Position numbers and translations under genes: made by a program. From positions 1-64,000 of the forward strand of contig NZ_JAMBNQ010000001.1 in assembly GCF_023715155.1 (NCBI RefSeq): a stretch of DNA of 64,000 bases. The letters are read 5' to 3'. Shown piece by piece: positions 39,198-47,388 of the stretch; the stretch's first letter is position 1; every line of letters starts with the position of its first letter. The DNA is from Neobacillus mesonae (GTDB lineage: Bacteria > Bacillota > Bacilli > Bacillales > Cytobacillaceae). The notes below the pieces were generated by a model. That model did not search any database, had not been told where the DNA came from, and saw nothing but the letters and a program-made list of their open reading frames with translations.

Positions 39198-40949
39198 ATG
39201 TGGAAAAAACGTGCCGTGGGATGGCTGTTTATTTGCATTAGCTGTTTTATCCTTCTTTTAGTTCGTTTAATGGAAATACAATTATTTAATACTGAGACCT
39301 TTTCAAAGCATAACATAAATTTACTTGAAGAAAGCGTAAAGCAAAGAACACAGGAATTAGTCATCGATAATGGGAGAGGGAATTTTCTTGACCATAATGG
39401 TGAACCTTTGACACATAAAACGGCAACAGTTCTAGTTCTATTTCCCTTTTTAAAAAAAATGGATTGGGATATAGCAAAAGTTGCCGAGATTATAGGAATG
39501 TCAAAAGACTCTCTGCAAAGTTCAATTGAATCTGCTAAAAAACCCTTCGCCTATGGTGAACCAGAACCTATTGAATTAACGAATTATCAAATGGACAGGA
39601 TTAATGCACTAAAAATTCCTGGTGTCTTTGCGGTGGGAAAAAAGTTTGAACGGAGTGAAATCCCAGCTGAACAGCTGCTAGGGTTAACAGGTCAAAATAT
39701 GAAGGAATTAAAAAAACGTTATCCAGATAAGGAGCTGTCGGAAAAAACATTAATCGGAATATCAGGACTTGAAGAAAGTTTTGATGAATTTCTTCTTCCT
39801 GAAGGAAAATCAAAGCTTGTGTACCATGTCGATGGAGGCGGTGCACCATTATTTGGAATTTATGTGAAATATGTAGATCCCGCAAATCCATTTTATCCAG
39901 TTAATATTCGAACCACTATTGACAAGAACATCCAGGAAAAAGCAGAAGCACTAACTGATCAATATCAAATTGAAAAAGGCGGGCTGGTTCTACTTGATAT
40001 AGAAAACAATAGTATCCTTGCCCTTGTGTCCAGACCTGCGATAAATAAAAAAGCCCCATTTACCGGTTCAGGAATCACCAATCAAATGTTTAAGCAGCAA
40101 ATCATGGGTTCTGTTTTTAAGACGGTAGTGGCCGCAGCGGCAATTGAGAATAATCTAGATAAACCCAATCGTTTATTTAATTGCAGTAAGAAGATCAATG
40201 GAAATCCGGAACCGAAGTATAATTATGGAATGCTGAATTTTAGTGAAAGCTTTGCAAGAAGCTGTAACCGAACATTCGGTGAATTGGCAAAAGAACTGCA
40301 GCAAATAGATCCCAATATGCTGGAACAATTTGCATTGAAATTGTCCCTTACTGGATCTGTAGGCTGGCACGGAGATATTTACCATACAAGTAATTTTTAT
40401 CAGCTTGCAGGAGAGGACAAAGGCAGAGTATTTTTGTCGGATGAGGCGAAAAAGGATGCCAATTTTGCGGCTATGTCAGGAATTGGACAGCATGAGGTGC
40501 GGGGTACCCCCATAGCCGTTGCAAATATGATGGCGACGATTGCTAGAGGCGGTCAAAAGGAAATGGTAAGAGCTGTATCAAAAATTGAATATAAGAATGG
40601 AACAACAATGGTTGCCTTTCCAGAAAAAAATCTAAAGGGCGATACAATCTCACCTTATACAGCGATGAAATTGCAAAAATTACTGCGTGAAGTCGTGATT
40701 AATCCCAATGGGACAGGGAGATGGTTTAAGGACCTGCCCTATAAGGCTGCAGGCAAGTCTGGAACGGCTGAAACCGGGAAATATAAGGACGGTAAACAAT
40801 TGCATAATAAGTGGTTTGCCGGCTACTTTCCATACAAAAATCCTAAATATGCCTTAGTCACTGTGAATTTAGATGTTCCGGAAAATGAGGGCGGCATAAA
40901 TCTTTTATTTGCAGATATGGTTAAAATGCTTTATGAAGAAGATAAATAA
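39198..40949 (+). CDS. pbpI: Class B penicillin-binding protein (PbpI-like)
   Basis: Peptidoglycan transpeptidase, 583 residues, known as yrrR in B. subtilis. One N-terminal TM helix (about 8-25), a dimerisation/pedestal domain to about 230, and a transpeptidase domain with the three catalytic motifs S-V-F-K (in MGSVFKTVVAAA, near 315), S-C-N (in ARSCNRTFGELA, near 355) and K-S-G (in KAAGKSGTAETGKY, near 520). The usual KTG triad is KSG, as in several class B enzymes. The ATG at 39198 gives MWKKRAVGW; an upstream extension to 39153 runs into the greA terminator. Confidence 0.92.
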   Translation: MWKKRAVGWLFICISCFILLLVRLMEIQLFNTETFSKHNINLLEESVKQRTQELVIDNGRGNFLDHNGEPLTHKTATVLVLFPFLKKMDWDIAKVAEIIGMSKDSLQSSIESAKKPFAYGEPEPIELTNYQMDRINALKIPGVFAVGKKFERSEIPAEQLLGLTGQNMKELKKRYPDKELSEKTLIGISGLEESFDEFLLPEGKSKLVYHVDGGGAPLFGIYVKYVDPANPFYPVNIRTTIDKNIQEKAEALTDQYQIEKGGLVLLDIENNSILALVSRPAINKKAPFTGSGITNQMFKQQIMGSVFKTVVAAAAIENNLDKPNRLFNCSKKINGNPEPKYNYGMLNFSESFARSCNRTFGELAKELQQIDPNMLEQFALKLSLTGSVGWHGDIYHTSNFYQLAGEDKGRVFLSDEAKKDANFAAMSGIGQHEVRGTPIAVANMMATIARGGQKEMVRAVSKIEYKNGTTMVAFPEKNLKGDTISPYTAMKLQKLLREVVINPNGTGRWFKDLPYKAAGKSGTAETGKYKDGKQLHNKWFAGYFPYKNPKYALVTVNLDVPENEGGINLLFADMVKMLYEEDK

Positions 40950-41113
40950 AAACTTGAGGCTGACTATTTTTAACTTCATTTTATTGAATGTCTAGAATCG
41001 AAAAATAAACCTGAGGTTTTTCCAATTTCTATGTAAAGTGGGGATTTTCCTTCAAGTTCTCAGTAATTCATGTTAGAATATTCACAGCCTAGTTTTTTAG
41101 GAGGAGAAATTGC

Positions 41114-41806
41114 ATGAATAACGGCTTGAATCAGAATTCGCGTTCTGGCTATCGTTCCAAACGGCGAAAAACAAATCTTGTCTTAAATTCATTAATCATC
41201 ATTGTTCTCGCATTAATCATTTTTGTTGCTTATAATATCTTTGCTTCTGGTAACGATGAAACGGCCTCAACAACAAAGGAAACACCAAAATCAGAACAAA
41301 CACAGGCGGTACATAAAGAGAAAAAAGATAACAGTTCCGCAGATGAAGAACAAGATTCTCAAGAAGTGAGCACAGATGAAAATCAGCCGTCACAAGAGTC
41401 TGAAAATCCAGAGGAAAAACAGGATGAAAAGGGAAATCCTGATCAGGCAGAAGAATCACAGAAGGTTGTTTCTGACGGAGGCAGCTCTGTAAATGTTTTA
41501 CGAACAATTGAAAATCCGGCTTGGAAACCTGTCGGTACCTCACAAACAGGAGAACATGTCCCTGTGTATGATTCAAGTTCAGTCGATTGGCAGGAAATGC
41601 TGAATGCCATTACCTATGCAACAGGACTTGATCAAAGCAACATGACGGTTTGGTTTTTAGGGAGCGACCGCAGCACCACTAATGCGTCTATTGGTACTGT
41701 TTCTTCAAAAGACAAACAACAGAAATATAAGGTTTATATAAAATGGGTTGACGGACAAGGCTGGATGCCGACGAAGGTAGAGGAATTGGCCTCAATCAAG
41801 AGATAA
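41114..41806 (+). CDS. yrrS: DUF1510 membrane-anchored protein YrrS
   Basis: A 230-residue protein: basic N terminus, one TM helix near 24-46, a long low-complexity Ser/Glu/Gln/Asp linker (about 55-125), and a C-terminal globular DUF1510 domain ([35 protein letters not shown]). AGGAGGAG precedes the ATG. It follows pbpI as in B. subtilis, where the pair is linked with sporulation-time wall synthesis. Probably extracytoplasmic. Confidence 0.9.
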   Translation: MNNGLNQNSRSGYRSKRRKTNLVLNSLIIIVLALIIFVAYNIFASGNDETASTTKETPKSEQTQAVHKEKKDNSSADEEQDSQEVSTDENQPSQESENPEEKQDEKGNPDQAEESQKVVSDGGSSVNVLRTIENPAWKPVGTSQTGEHVPVYDSSSVDWQEMLNAITYATGLDQSNMTVWFLGSDRSTTNASIGTVSSKDKQQKYKVYIKWVDGQGWMPTKVEELASIKR

Positions 41807-41822
41807 CATCGGAGGTTCAGGA

Positions 41823-42518
41823 ATGAAAATTGCAATAATCGGTGCAATGGAAGAAGAAGTAACATTACTAAGAGATCACGTTGAAGAGCGGACCCAAGAA
41901 ACAATTGCCGGTTGTGAATTCACATTTGGAAAAATGCATGGTGTTGATGTGATCCTTTTAAAATCAGGCATAGGAAAGGTAAATGCCGCTATGTCAACTA
42001 CCATTCTGCTTGAAAAATATAAACCTGATTGTATCATTAATACGGGCTCAGCTGGTGGTACCAATCCTGAGTTAAATGTCGGAGATGCTGTTATTTCAAC
42101 AGAGGTCCGTCATCATGATGTAGATGTGACTGCATTTGATTATGAATATGGCCAGGTACCTCAGCTTCCCCCAGCCTTTTCAGCTGACGAAAAACTAATC
42201 AAAATTGCGGAAGCAGCAGCAAAGGAACTGGATAATTTTCAAACAGTAAGAGGCTTAATCGCCTCTGGGGATTCCTTCATGGAAAATCCAGAGAGGGTAG
42301 CTTTTGTTCAGACAAAATTTGATGATTTACAGGCAGTTGAAATGGAAGCAGCTGCAATAGCTCAAGTTGCCCACTGCTTTGGTGTCCCATTTGTCATCAT
42401 CCGTTCACTTTCAGATATTGCTGGAAAACAATCTGAAATTTCATTTGACCAGTTTATTGATAAAGCGGCAGCAAACTCTGCTGTATTAGTGATGAAAATG
42501 GTCGATGCTTTAAAATAA
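41823..42518 (+). CDS. mtnN: 5'-methylthioadenosine/S-adenosylhomocysteine nucleosidase
   Basis: Cleaves MTA and SAH (adenine release) in methionine salvage and the activated methyl cycle; 231 residues. [16 protein letters not shown] at the start gives the catalytic Glu near residue 11; [24 protein letters not shown] and [12 protein letters not shown] (purine- and ribose-binding) follow, then the catalytic Asp in [15 protein letters not shown] lies upstream, 16 nt after yrrS. A strong terminator ends this conserved block. Confidence 0.96.
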   Translation: MKIAIIGAMEEEVTLLRDHVEERTQETIAGCEFTFGKMHGVDVILLKSGIGKVNAAMSTTILLEKYKPDCIINTGSAGGTNPELNVGDAVISTEVRHHDVDVTAFDYEYGQVPQLPPAFSADEKLIKIAEAAAKELDNFQTVRGLIASGDSFMENPERVAFVQTKFDDLQAVEMEAAAIAQVAHCFGVPFVIIRSLSDIAGKQSEISFDQFIDKAAANSAVLVMKMVDALK

Positions 42519-42522
42519 TCCA

Positions 42523-42578
42523 ATAGGTGTCAGGTACCACGTAAAACTGTGTGGTGCCTGACACCTATTTTTTTATTT
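42523..42578 (+). terminator. Strong terminator after mtnN
   Basis: ATAGGTGTCAGG...CCTGACACCTAT, a long near-perfect hairpin followed by seven T. The GGTGTCAGG(C/T)ACCAC phrase is one I recall as recurring in terminators of Bacillaceae. Confidence 0.9.
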
Positions 42579-42604
42579 TCCTTTAAAAAGGTTCAAAAAA
42601 ATGG

Positions 42605-42633
42605 TTTACAAATAACTAATATGTGGATATACT
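42605..42633 (+). promoter_or_regulatory. Promoter of the tiny-gene nest
   Basis: TTTACA (42605-42610) and TATACT (42628-42633), 17-bp spacer; GGAGG of the first tiny ORF follows 28 nt later. Confidence 0.6.
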
Positions 42634-42674
42634 TACCGTAGTAAGCAAAAATTTCCAAAAGGAGGTCGATGAAG

Positions 42675-42770
42675 ATGATGTTAGTAAATGGCGTAGATGG
42701 ATCCAAAGGAACTGCAGCAAATTTATATTTGAATATCATACATTCGACCAGATTGGAATGGATTGCTTAA
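42675..42770 (+). CDS. Tiny ORF 1 of the small-protein nest
   Basis: A 31-residue ORF. AAAGGAGG ends 9 nt before the ATG at 42675; in-frame ATGs also occur at 42669 and 42678. It has its own promoter and is followed by a terminator-like hairpin (42796-42829). The peptide has no hydrophobic helix and its sequence is not familiar to me. It could be a leader or a real microprotein. Confidence 0.5.
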   Translation: MMLVNGVDGSKGTAANLYLNIIHSTRLEWIA

Positions 42771-42795
42771 CTTTTTTGAGTTAAAGTACATATCC

Positions 42796-42829
42796 ATGCC
42801 GCAGGGAGAATGTGCCCTGCGGTATTTTT
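42796..42829 (+). terminator. Terminator after tiny ORF 1
   Basis: TGCCGCAGGG/CCCTGCGGTA, a 10-bp stem with one G-T wobble pair, followed by TTTTTG. Confidence 0.8.
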
Positions 42830-42845
42830 GTGCCTAAAACAGACA

Positions 42846-42876
42846 GCCGCAAGGAGTATCTTCTTGCGGCCTTTTT
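42846..42876 (+). terminator. Second terminator before the YrzI pair
   Basis: GCCGCAAG...CTTGCGGC followed by CTTTTTG. It is 17 nt after the preceding hairpin. Confidence 0.75.
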
Positions 42877-42944
42877 GCGTCTTTTTTTGCTGTGTGGATA
42901 TGATTATTAACTAAGCCATTAAAGAATGAAAGGAGGTGATCATA

Positions 42945-43085
42945 ATGACTCTGAATATTTTATTTTTATCTATTACCATTAAAAAGCGCAAACGTAATCT
43001 TAAACAAATACAGCAGCAGGAAATGGTGGATCAGCTTTTTGAACAACATAAAGATCGTCAAATGTCCATCCGTCGTTTCATGTAA
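42945..43085 (+). CDS. YrzI-family small protein, copy 1
   Basis: A 46-residue peptide with a near-perfect ribosome site, AAAGGAGGTGAT, 4 nt before the ATG. A hydrophobic start (TLNILFLSITI) is followed by basic KKRKRN and a Gln/Glu-rich helix ending DRQMSIRRFM. It is clearly paralogous to the next gene: both are 46 residues and share TLNI, TIxKRK, EQ/EEHKDRQMS and RFM. The YrzI family name is recalled from B. subtilis. Function unknown. Confidence 0.85.
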   Translation: MTLNILFLSITIKKRKRNLKQIQQQEMVDQLFEQHKDRQMSIRRFM

Positions 43086-43110
43086 TGCTTTAAGCAAAGG
43101 AAGTGATAAC

Positions 43111-43251
43111 ATGACATTAAATATTTTCTTTTTAACCATTACCATCACAAAACGCAAAATTAGTTTGGAAGAAGCAGTTCAGCGTGAATTAGTTGAAAAG
43201 CTATATGAAGAGCATAAGGACCGGCAAATGTCTATGCAGCGCTTCATGTAG
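43111..43251 (+). CDS. YrzI-family small protein, copy 2
   Basis: A 46-residue paralogue of the preceding gene, 25 nt downstream, with AAAGGAAGTGA before the ATG. Same plan: TLNIFFLTITITKRK, then an acidic helix (EEAVQRELVEKLYEEHK) and the shared end DRQMSMQRFM. The duplication with conserved ends argues for a selected product. Reading frames longer than this start inside copy 1 and are artefacts. Confidence 0.85.
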   Translation: MTLNIFFLTITITKRKISLEEAVQRELVEKLYEEHKDRQMSMQRFM

Positions 43252-43285
43252 AGCAATATAAAAATTAAAGAAAGGGGTTTTCATC

Positions 43286-43345
43286 ATGATGTATAAAATG
43301 AAAGGTCGGGGAGATAGCATTTGGGGTATGAAAGATACCACTTAG
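43286..43345 (+). CDS. Tiny ORF 4 of the nest (19 codons)
   Basis: AAAGGGG lies about 9 nt before ATG-ATG at 43286. It encodes 19 residues rich in Met, Lys and Gly. Only the ribosome site and the serial arrangement support it. Confidence 0.35.
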   Translation: MMYKMKGRGDSIWGMKDTT

Positions 43346-43377
43346 ATACGCAAAAATAATTAGGAGGGGATGCAAAA

Positions 43378-43434
43378 ATGCCATTGCATATTATTCTGCT
43401 CTCCCTTATTTTTAAAAGGAAGATAAAGAATTAA
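43378..43434 (+). CDS. Tiny ORF 5 of the nest (18 codons, YrzI-like start)
   Basis: AGGAGGGGATGC precedes the ATG. The 18-residue product MPLHIILLSLIFKRKIKN resembles the first 17 residues of the two YrzI copies (hydrophobic start, then K-R-K) but lacks the helical tail. It is either a truncated paralogue or a functional mini-form. Confidence 0.5.
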   Translation: MPLHIILLSLIFKRKIKN

Positions 43435-43556
43435 TCAATTCATCGGTTGCCGCCAAATGAGGTTAATTAATATAAAGTTCAAATTTCCAGTAGATAGATA
43501 CTATGTAAATATGATAAATTAAAGGAAAGACGGATTTAACTAAGGAGTGGGGAAAT

Positions 43557-43637
43557 ATGTTTATGGTAGTGGTAGCCTTCATTATTACCGGAGCTATTGG
43601 TTGTATTATATCCGCTGAAATCAGTGCTGAAGGATAA
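43557..43637 (+). CDS. Tiny membrane peptide of the nest (26 residues)
   Basis: TAAGGAGTGGGG lies 5 nt before the ATG. The peptide is almost wholly one membrane helix (MVVVAFIITGAIGCIISA) with a short acidic end. A preceding AT-rich stretch (43440-43540) may hold its own promoter. A terminator follows after 64 nt. The sequence is not familiar to me; a small membrane modulator is possible. Confidence 0.55.
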   Translation: MFMVVVAFIITGAIGCIISAEISAEG

Positions 43638-43700
43638 AGTGAACCTTAAATCAGCGAGGGGCTTATTGCCTTTTAACGCGGAGTAAATTTATCATAATCT

Positions 43701-43737
43701 AAGCATCGGCCAAGTTTTATTGGCCGATGCTTTTTAT
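43701..43737. terminator. Bidirectional terminator
   Basis: GCATCGGCCAA-GTTTTA-TTGGCCGATGC, perfect 11-bp stem followed by TTTTT, between the tiny-gene nest and the leftward paaI gene. Confidence 0.88.
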
Positions 43738-43768
43738 ATGTGTGAATATTTCTGCTTGCTTGAATACA

Positions 43769-44221
43769 TTATGAATCCGTGCTGTCCACAAAGGAGTGAC
43801 TTTTCCTATAGACCATTGCCTCCATTGTTGCACATAACTCATCACCGCTATAAACGTGAATTTTATACCAGCCTAATTTATGATTCTTTTTAACTTCTAC
43901 TGCTGTAGCGGAAAGGGTTTGTCCGAATATACCTGCGGACATGAAATTGACATTCGTTGTGATCCCCATAGCAGTTCTTCCATAGGAATTACTTGCTGCT
44001 GCAAATACATAATCAGCTAAGGAAAATATAATACCACCGTGAATGGTGCCATGTGCATTTAACATATGTTCATCCGGGGTTAATTCAGCAGATGCAGTTC
44101 CTGGTCCTAGATTTGTAAGTTTTATACCAAGGAAGTTCGCATAAGGCTCATTTTTCATTACATTTACAATTTGATCATAATGTTTTTCATGTAATGCATG
44201 ATCTTCAAGTTTTGTGACCAT
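43769..44221 (-). CDS. paaI: Phenylacetyl-CoA pathway thioesterase (hotdog fold)
   Basis: A 150-residue hotdog thioesterase. The motif NAHGTIHGGIIFSLADYVFAA near residue 55 holds the catalytic region, with GITTNVNFM further on. PaaI hydrolyses ring-hydroxylated phenylacetyl-CoA and dead-end CoA esters, freeing CoA. GGAGGAAAATT precedes the ATG. It is divergent from paaK and shares a 280-bp control region with it, which assigns it to the paa cluster. Confidence 0.9.
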   Translation of the reverse strand: MVTKLEDHALHEKHYDQIVNVMKNEPYANFLGIKLTNLGPGTASAELTPDEHMLNAHGTIHGGIIFSLADYVFAAASNSYGRTAMGITTNVNFMSAGIFGQTLSATAVEVKKNHKLGWYKIHVYSGDELCATMEAMVYRKSHSFVDSTDS

Positions 44222-44503
44222 AATTTTCCTCCTTCAGTCAAAGTAAAACATTTTAGTAACGAAAGTTTTATATATGTAATATAACATTTTGATTTATTAT
44301 TATCAAATTTCTAAATATACAAATTAAATTTCGACATAAATACCTATATTTATCAACACTTTTTGACATTTAAGCGATTACAATTTTATAAAAATTCAAT
44401 TAACATTATTGACACAGTGCTAATGTAGTATTAATCTATAAATATATTACTAATTAGAAACATCCGTATTATTTTCGTTATTATGCGAGGAGGTAGCCAT
44501 TAA
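44222..44503. promoter_or_regulatory. Divergent control region paaI / paaK
   Basis: Very AT-rich. On the paaI side, about 44254-44272, the minus strand reads AAAACTTTCGTTA, similar to AAAACGTTCGTAT at the paaX promoter. On the paaK side there is TTGACA at 44409 and a TTTTCGTTATTA phrase near 44472. These are candidate PaaX operators; the binding is inferred. Confidence 0.45.
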
Positions 44504-45829
44504 GTGTATAATCCAGATATTGAAACAATGAATCGTACTGAATTAGGAAAATTACAGTTGTCACGCCTTCAACAAACGGTAAAACGGGTTTACGAAAATG
44601 TCCCGTTTTATAAGGGGAAATTTGATGAGCTGGGAATAACACCAAACGATATTCAAACATTAGAAGATATAAAAAAGCTTCCATTTACAAAGAAAAAAGA
44701 TCTGCGTGATCAGTATCCTTATGGCTTGTTTGCTGTTCCAATGGATGAGGTTAACAGGCTTCACGGATCATCAGGAACAAGTGGTAAACCAACTGTAGTG
44801 GGCTATACAAAGAATGACCTGAAAAATTGGGCAGCTATCGTTGCGCGTGCCATTGTTACTGCAGGAGGCAAAAAAGGAGATATATTTCATAACGCATATG
44901 GTTATGGTTTATTTACCGGAGGACTTGGTCTTCATTGTGGTGCAGAGGAACTTGGGGCAGCAGTAGTTCCAATTTCAGGCGGTAATACAGAAAGACAAAT
45001 TACAGTGATTGATGATTTTAAACCAAGAGGTATTTGCGGTACACCATCTTATATTTTAAATATTGTTGAACATATGGAAAAGTTAGGTATGGATCCTCGC
45101 AAAACAAGTTTAGAGTATGGAATTTTTGGAGCTGAACCTTGGACAGAGGAGATGCGGGCAACATTAGAAAATAAACTGGATATTAAAGCAATTGATATTT
45201 ATGGTTTAAGTGAAGTCATGGGCCCAGGTGTAGCCATTGAGTGTAACGAAGCACAAGACGGTTTGCATATTGCCGAAGACCACTTTTTTATAGAAGTTCT
45301 TGATCCGGAAACATTGGAACCTGTAGAAGATGGACAGGATGGAGAGCTGGTTTTTACTAGCTTAACGAAGGAAGCGCTGCCAATCATTCGTTACCGTACA
45401 GGGGATATTGCATCAATCACCCGTGAAAAATGTAAGTGCGGCCGGACACATACACGGATGTCACGCTTAAAAGGACGCACAGATGACATGTTGATTATTC
45501 GCGGTGTAAACGTTTTCCCTTCAGAAATTGAACGTGTTCTTTTACAAATTGAAGGTCTTATACCAAATTATCAAATTCATTTAATTAAAAAAGGCAGCTT
45601 AGACAGTGTGGAACTCCATGTTGAAATAGAAAATAATCTATATCAAGAAATTGGTAAAGATATGATGCATCCTATTGTTCAAAAATTAAAACGAGATATT
45701 CAGCACCAAATGAAATCTGCATGTTTAGTAACAATGGATACGATTATTAACAAACCTGACAGCCTACCTCGGTCTGATGGAAAAGCCAAACGTGTAATTG
45801 ATAAAAGAAATCCCGTTGTAACAGTTTAA
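44504..45829 (+). CDS. paaK: Phenylacetate-CoA ligase
   Basis: ATP-dependent activation of phenylacetate to phenylacetyl-CoA, first step of the aerobic hybrid pathway; 441 residues. The AMP-binding P-loop HGSSGTSGKPTVVGYTKND is near residue 85, IYGLSEVMGPGVAIEC near 233, YRTGDIASI near 300, and the C-terminal hinge GRTDDMLIIRGVNVFPSEIE near 325. The start is GTG with GAGGAGG about 9 nt upstream. It is monocistronic or first of the rightward cluster; the next gene has its own promoter. Confidence 0.95.
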   Translation: MYNPDIETMNRTELGKLQLSRLQQTVKRVYENVPFYKGKFDELGITPNDIQTLEDIKKLPFTKKKDLRDQYPYGLFAVPMDEVNRLHGSSGTSGKPTVVGYTKNDLKNWAAIVARAIVTAGGKKGDIFHNAYGYGLFTGGLGLHCGAEELGAAVVPISGGNTERQITVIDDFKPRGICGTPSYILNIVEHMEKLGMDPRKTSLEYGIFGAEPWTEEMRATLENKLDIKAIDIYGLSEVMGPGVAIECNEAQDGLHIAEDHFFIEVLDPETLEPVEDGQDGELVFTSLTKEALPIIRYRTGDIASITREKCKCGRTHTRMSRLKGRTDDMLIIRGVNVFPSEIERVLLQIEGLIPNYQIHLIKKGSLDSVELHVEIENNLYQEIGKDMMHPIVQKLKRDIQHQMKSACLVTMDTIINKPDSLPRSDGKAKRVIDKRNPVVTV

Positions 45830-45904
45830 AAAATGAAGGCGCTTAATTAATCAGAAATCGCTTCAGTACAAATTTGTAATGCTTTATCAAATGAAATCTC
45901 TTTG

Positions 45905-45952
45905 TCTATGTAACTTAACCTTTCAGCTAATGTATTGGTTAAGTTACATAGA
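45905..45952. repeat. Perfect inverted repeat between paaK and paaA
   Basis: A 16-bp arm beginning TCTATGTAACTTAACC pairs perfectly with its complement ending at 45952, around a 16-nt loop. TTTTT at about 45958 makes it a possible terminator of paaK. A start-less 37-codon frame crosses it on the minus strand. Confidence 0.7.
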
Positions 45953-45991
45953 GTACGTTTTTATATGAAAGACAAAATAAAGGGAATACTC

Positions 45992-46036
45992 TTGCAAATT
46001 ATATAACAGTAAAATATACTAACGTTAATAAACGTT
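45992..46036 (+). promoter_or_regulatory. paaA promoter with candidate PaaX operator
   Basis: TTGCAA (45992-45997) and TATACT (46015-46020), 17-bp spacer. Two AACGTT palindromes follow at 46021-46026 and 46031-46036, one helical turn apart and covering the expected start site. That is a natural place for a repressor. Confidence 0.65.
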
Positions 46037-46053
46037 ATATAAGTAAAGGTGGT

Positions 46054-47016
46054 ATGAAAATGAGCGTTCTAGAAAAAGAATTAAACGAACATGAAAAGCT
46101 GGAACAATTTATTGCCAGAATCGAAGCTGGTGACAAAATTGAAGCGGATGATTGGATGCCAGAGGAGTACCGAATGGCGCTAATCAAATTAATCTCCATG
46201 CACGGTATCAGTGAAATCATGGGGGCGCTTCCTGAAAAAGAATGGGTGCCAAAAGCTCCTTCATTACGGCGGAAATTAGGAATCATGGCTAAAGTTCAGG
46301 ATGAAATGGGGCATGGACAGCTGCTTCTTCGTGTGGCGGAAGATTTGTTAAAGCCTTATGGAAAAGATCGCGGCGATCTGATGATGGACTTATTCAGCGG
46401 GAAATTAAAGTTTCATAATGTATTCCATATGCCTGCTAAAACATGGGCAGATGCAGGTGTTATTGGCTGGCTGGTTGATGGTGCGGCAATTATTACACAG
46501 ACCAATATGCTGAATAGCTCTTACGGACCTTATTCTAGAGCATTGCACCGGATTTGTGCAGAGGAGGTATTCCATGCACATCATGGGGAATCCATTATCA
46601 TGGCACTTGCGGAAGGTACAGAAGAACAGAGAAACATGCTGCAAGAATCACTAAACGGCTGGTGGGAAGCTCTCCTTATGTTTTTTGGGCCAGCAAGCAG
46701 TACAACAACTGGTTCAAGTAAACAGGATGTAACCATTAAATACAAAATTAGAACTAGTACTAATGAAGAACTTAGACAAAGCTTCTTTACCAAATATATT
46801 CCACGTATTCAATCACTAGGCTTAACTATACCTGATCCAACTTTTAGGTTTGATGAAGAACAACAGCTATGGATCTATCAGCAGCCTGATTGGACCAAAT
46901 TCAAACAAATTATTACCAACAATGGTCCGCGTTCACAAGCACGGTTGAACTTAAGAAGAGTATCATACGAAACGAACGCATGGGTGCGAGATGCCTTAAG
47001 TGCGGTGTCAAATTAA
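46054..47016 (+). CDS. paaA: 1,2-phenylacetyl-CoA epoxidase, catalytic subunit
   Basis: Ferritin-like di-iron monooxygenase subunit that epoxidises the aromatic ring of phenylacetyl-CoA; 320 residues. The iron ligands lie in VQDEMGHGQLLLRV (near 83) and EEVFHAHHGESIIMAL (near 170). GMKENVKL-like assembly surfaces could not be judged by eye. AAAGGTGG lies upstream. First gene of the paaABCD set, directly after a promoter with AACGTT boxes. Confidence 0.96.
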   Translation: MKMSVLEKELNEHEKLEQFIARIEAGDKIEADDWMPEEYRMALIKLISMHGISEIMGALPEKEWVPKAPSLRRKLGIMAKVQDEMGHGQLLLRVAEDLLKPYGKDRGDLMMDLFSGKLKFHNVFHMPAKTWADAGVIGWLVDGAAIITQTNMLNSSYGPYSRALHRICAEEVFHAHHGESIIMALAEGTEEQRNMLQESLNGWWEALLMFFGPASSTTTGSSKQDVTIKYKIRTSTNEELRQSFFTKYIPRIQSLGLTIPDPTFRFDEEQQLWIYQQPDWTKFKQIITNNGPRSQARLNLRRVSYETNAWVRDALSAVSN

Positions 47017-47034
47017 AGGGAGGAGAAGGTAAAA

Positions 47035-47388
47035 ATGGAGCAAAAGAAAACGTTTTATCATGAATTTGAAGTCTTCAGTAAACGGACACCTTCTTCGTCA
47101 TTTCAGCATCAATTCAGTTTGTTGGCGCCAAATGCGGAGATGGCTATGGTGATGGCACAAGAAAACTTTATGCGCCGGGAGCCGGTAGCAGATATATGGG
47201 TTATCCAGCGGGAACATATCCGCGGGTTATCGAAAGAAGAGAAGACAGCACTAAACCGGCTGGATAATAAGGATTACCGTGAAATGAAAGGGTACGGATA
47301 CCTGAAGAAGAAATGGCGTTTTTACCAACAAAAAATGTTCGATGAAAAAGAAATTCTATCATGGTCAGGAGGTAACAAACATGACTGA
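47035..47388 (+). CDS. paaB: 1,2-phenylacetyl-CoA epoxidase subunit PaaB
   Basis: A 117-residue small bridging subunit of the epoxidase complex. The family start FEVFSKRTPSSSFQHQFSLL is seen at about 10-30, then NAEMAMVMAQENFMRREPV and DIWVI. It has no catalytic residues of its own. Slightly longer than E. coli PaaB (95 residues) owing to its C terminus. GGGAGGAGAAGG precedes the ATG; the end overlaps paaC by 8 nt. Confidence 0.94.
   Translation: MEQKKTFYHEFEVFSKRTPSSSFQHQFSLLAPNAEMAMVMAQENFMRREPVADIWVIQREHIRGLSKEEKTALNRLDNKDYREMKGYGYLKKKWRFYQQKMFDEKEILSWSGGNKHD

Noticed and set aside
42796..42876. Riboswitch from two hairpins in tandem
   Set aside because: Both are simple short stems with T runs; no conserved aptamer sequence is visible and each can serve as a plain terminator.
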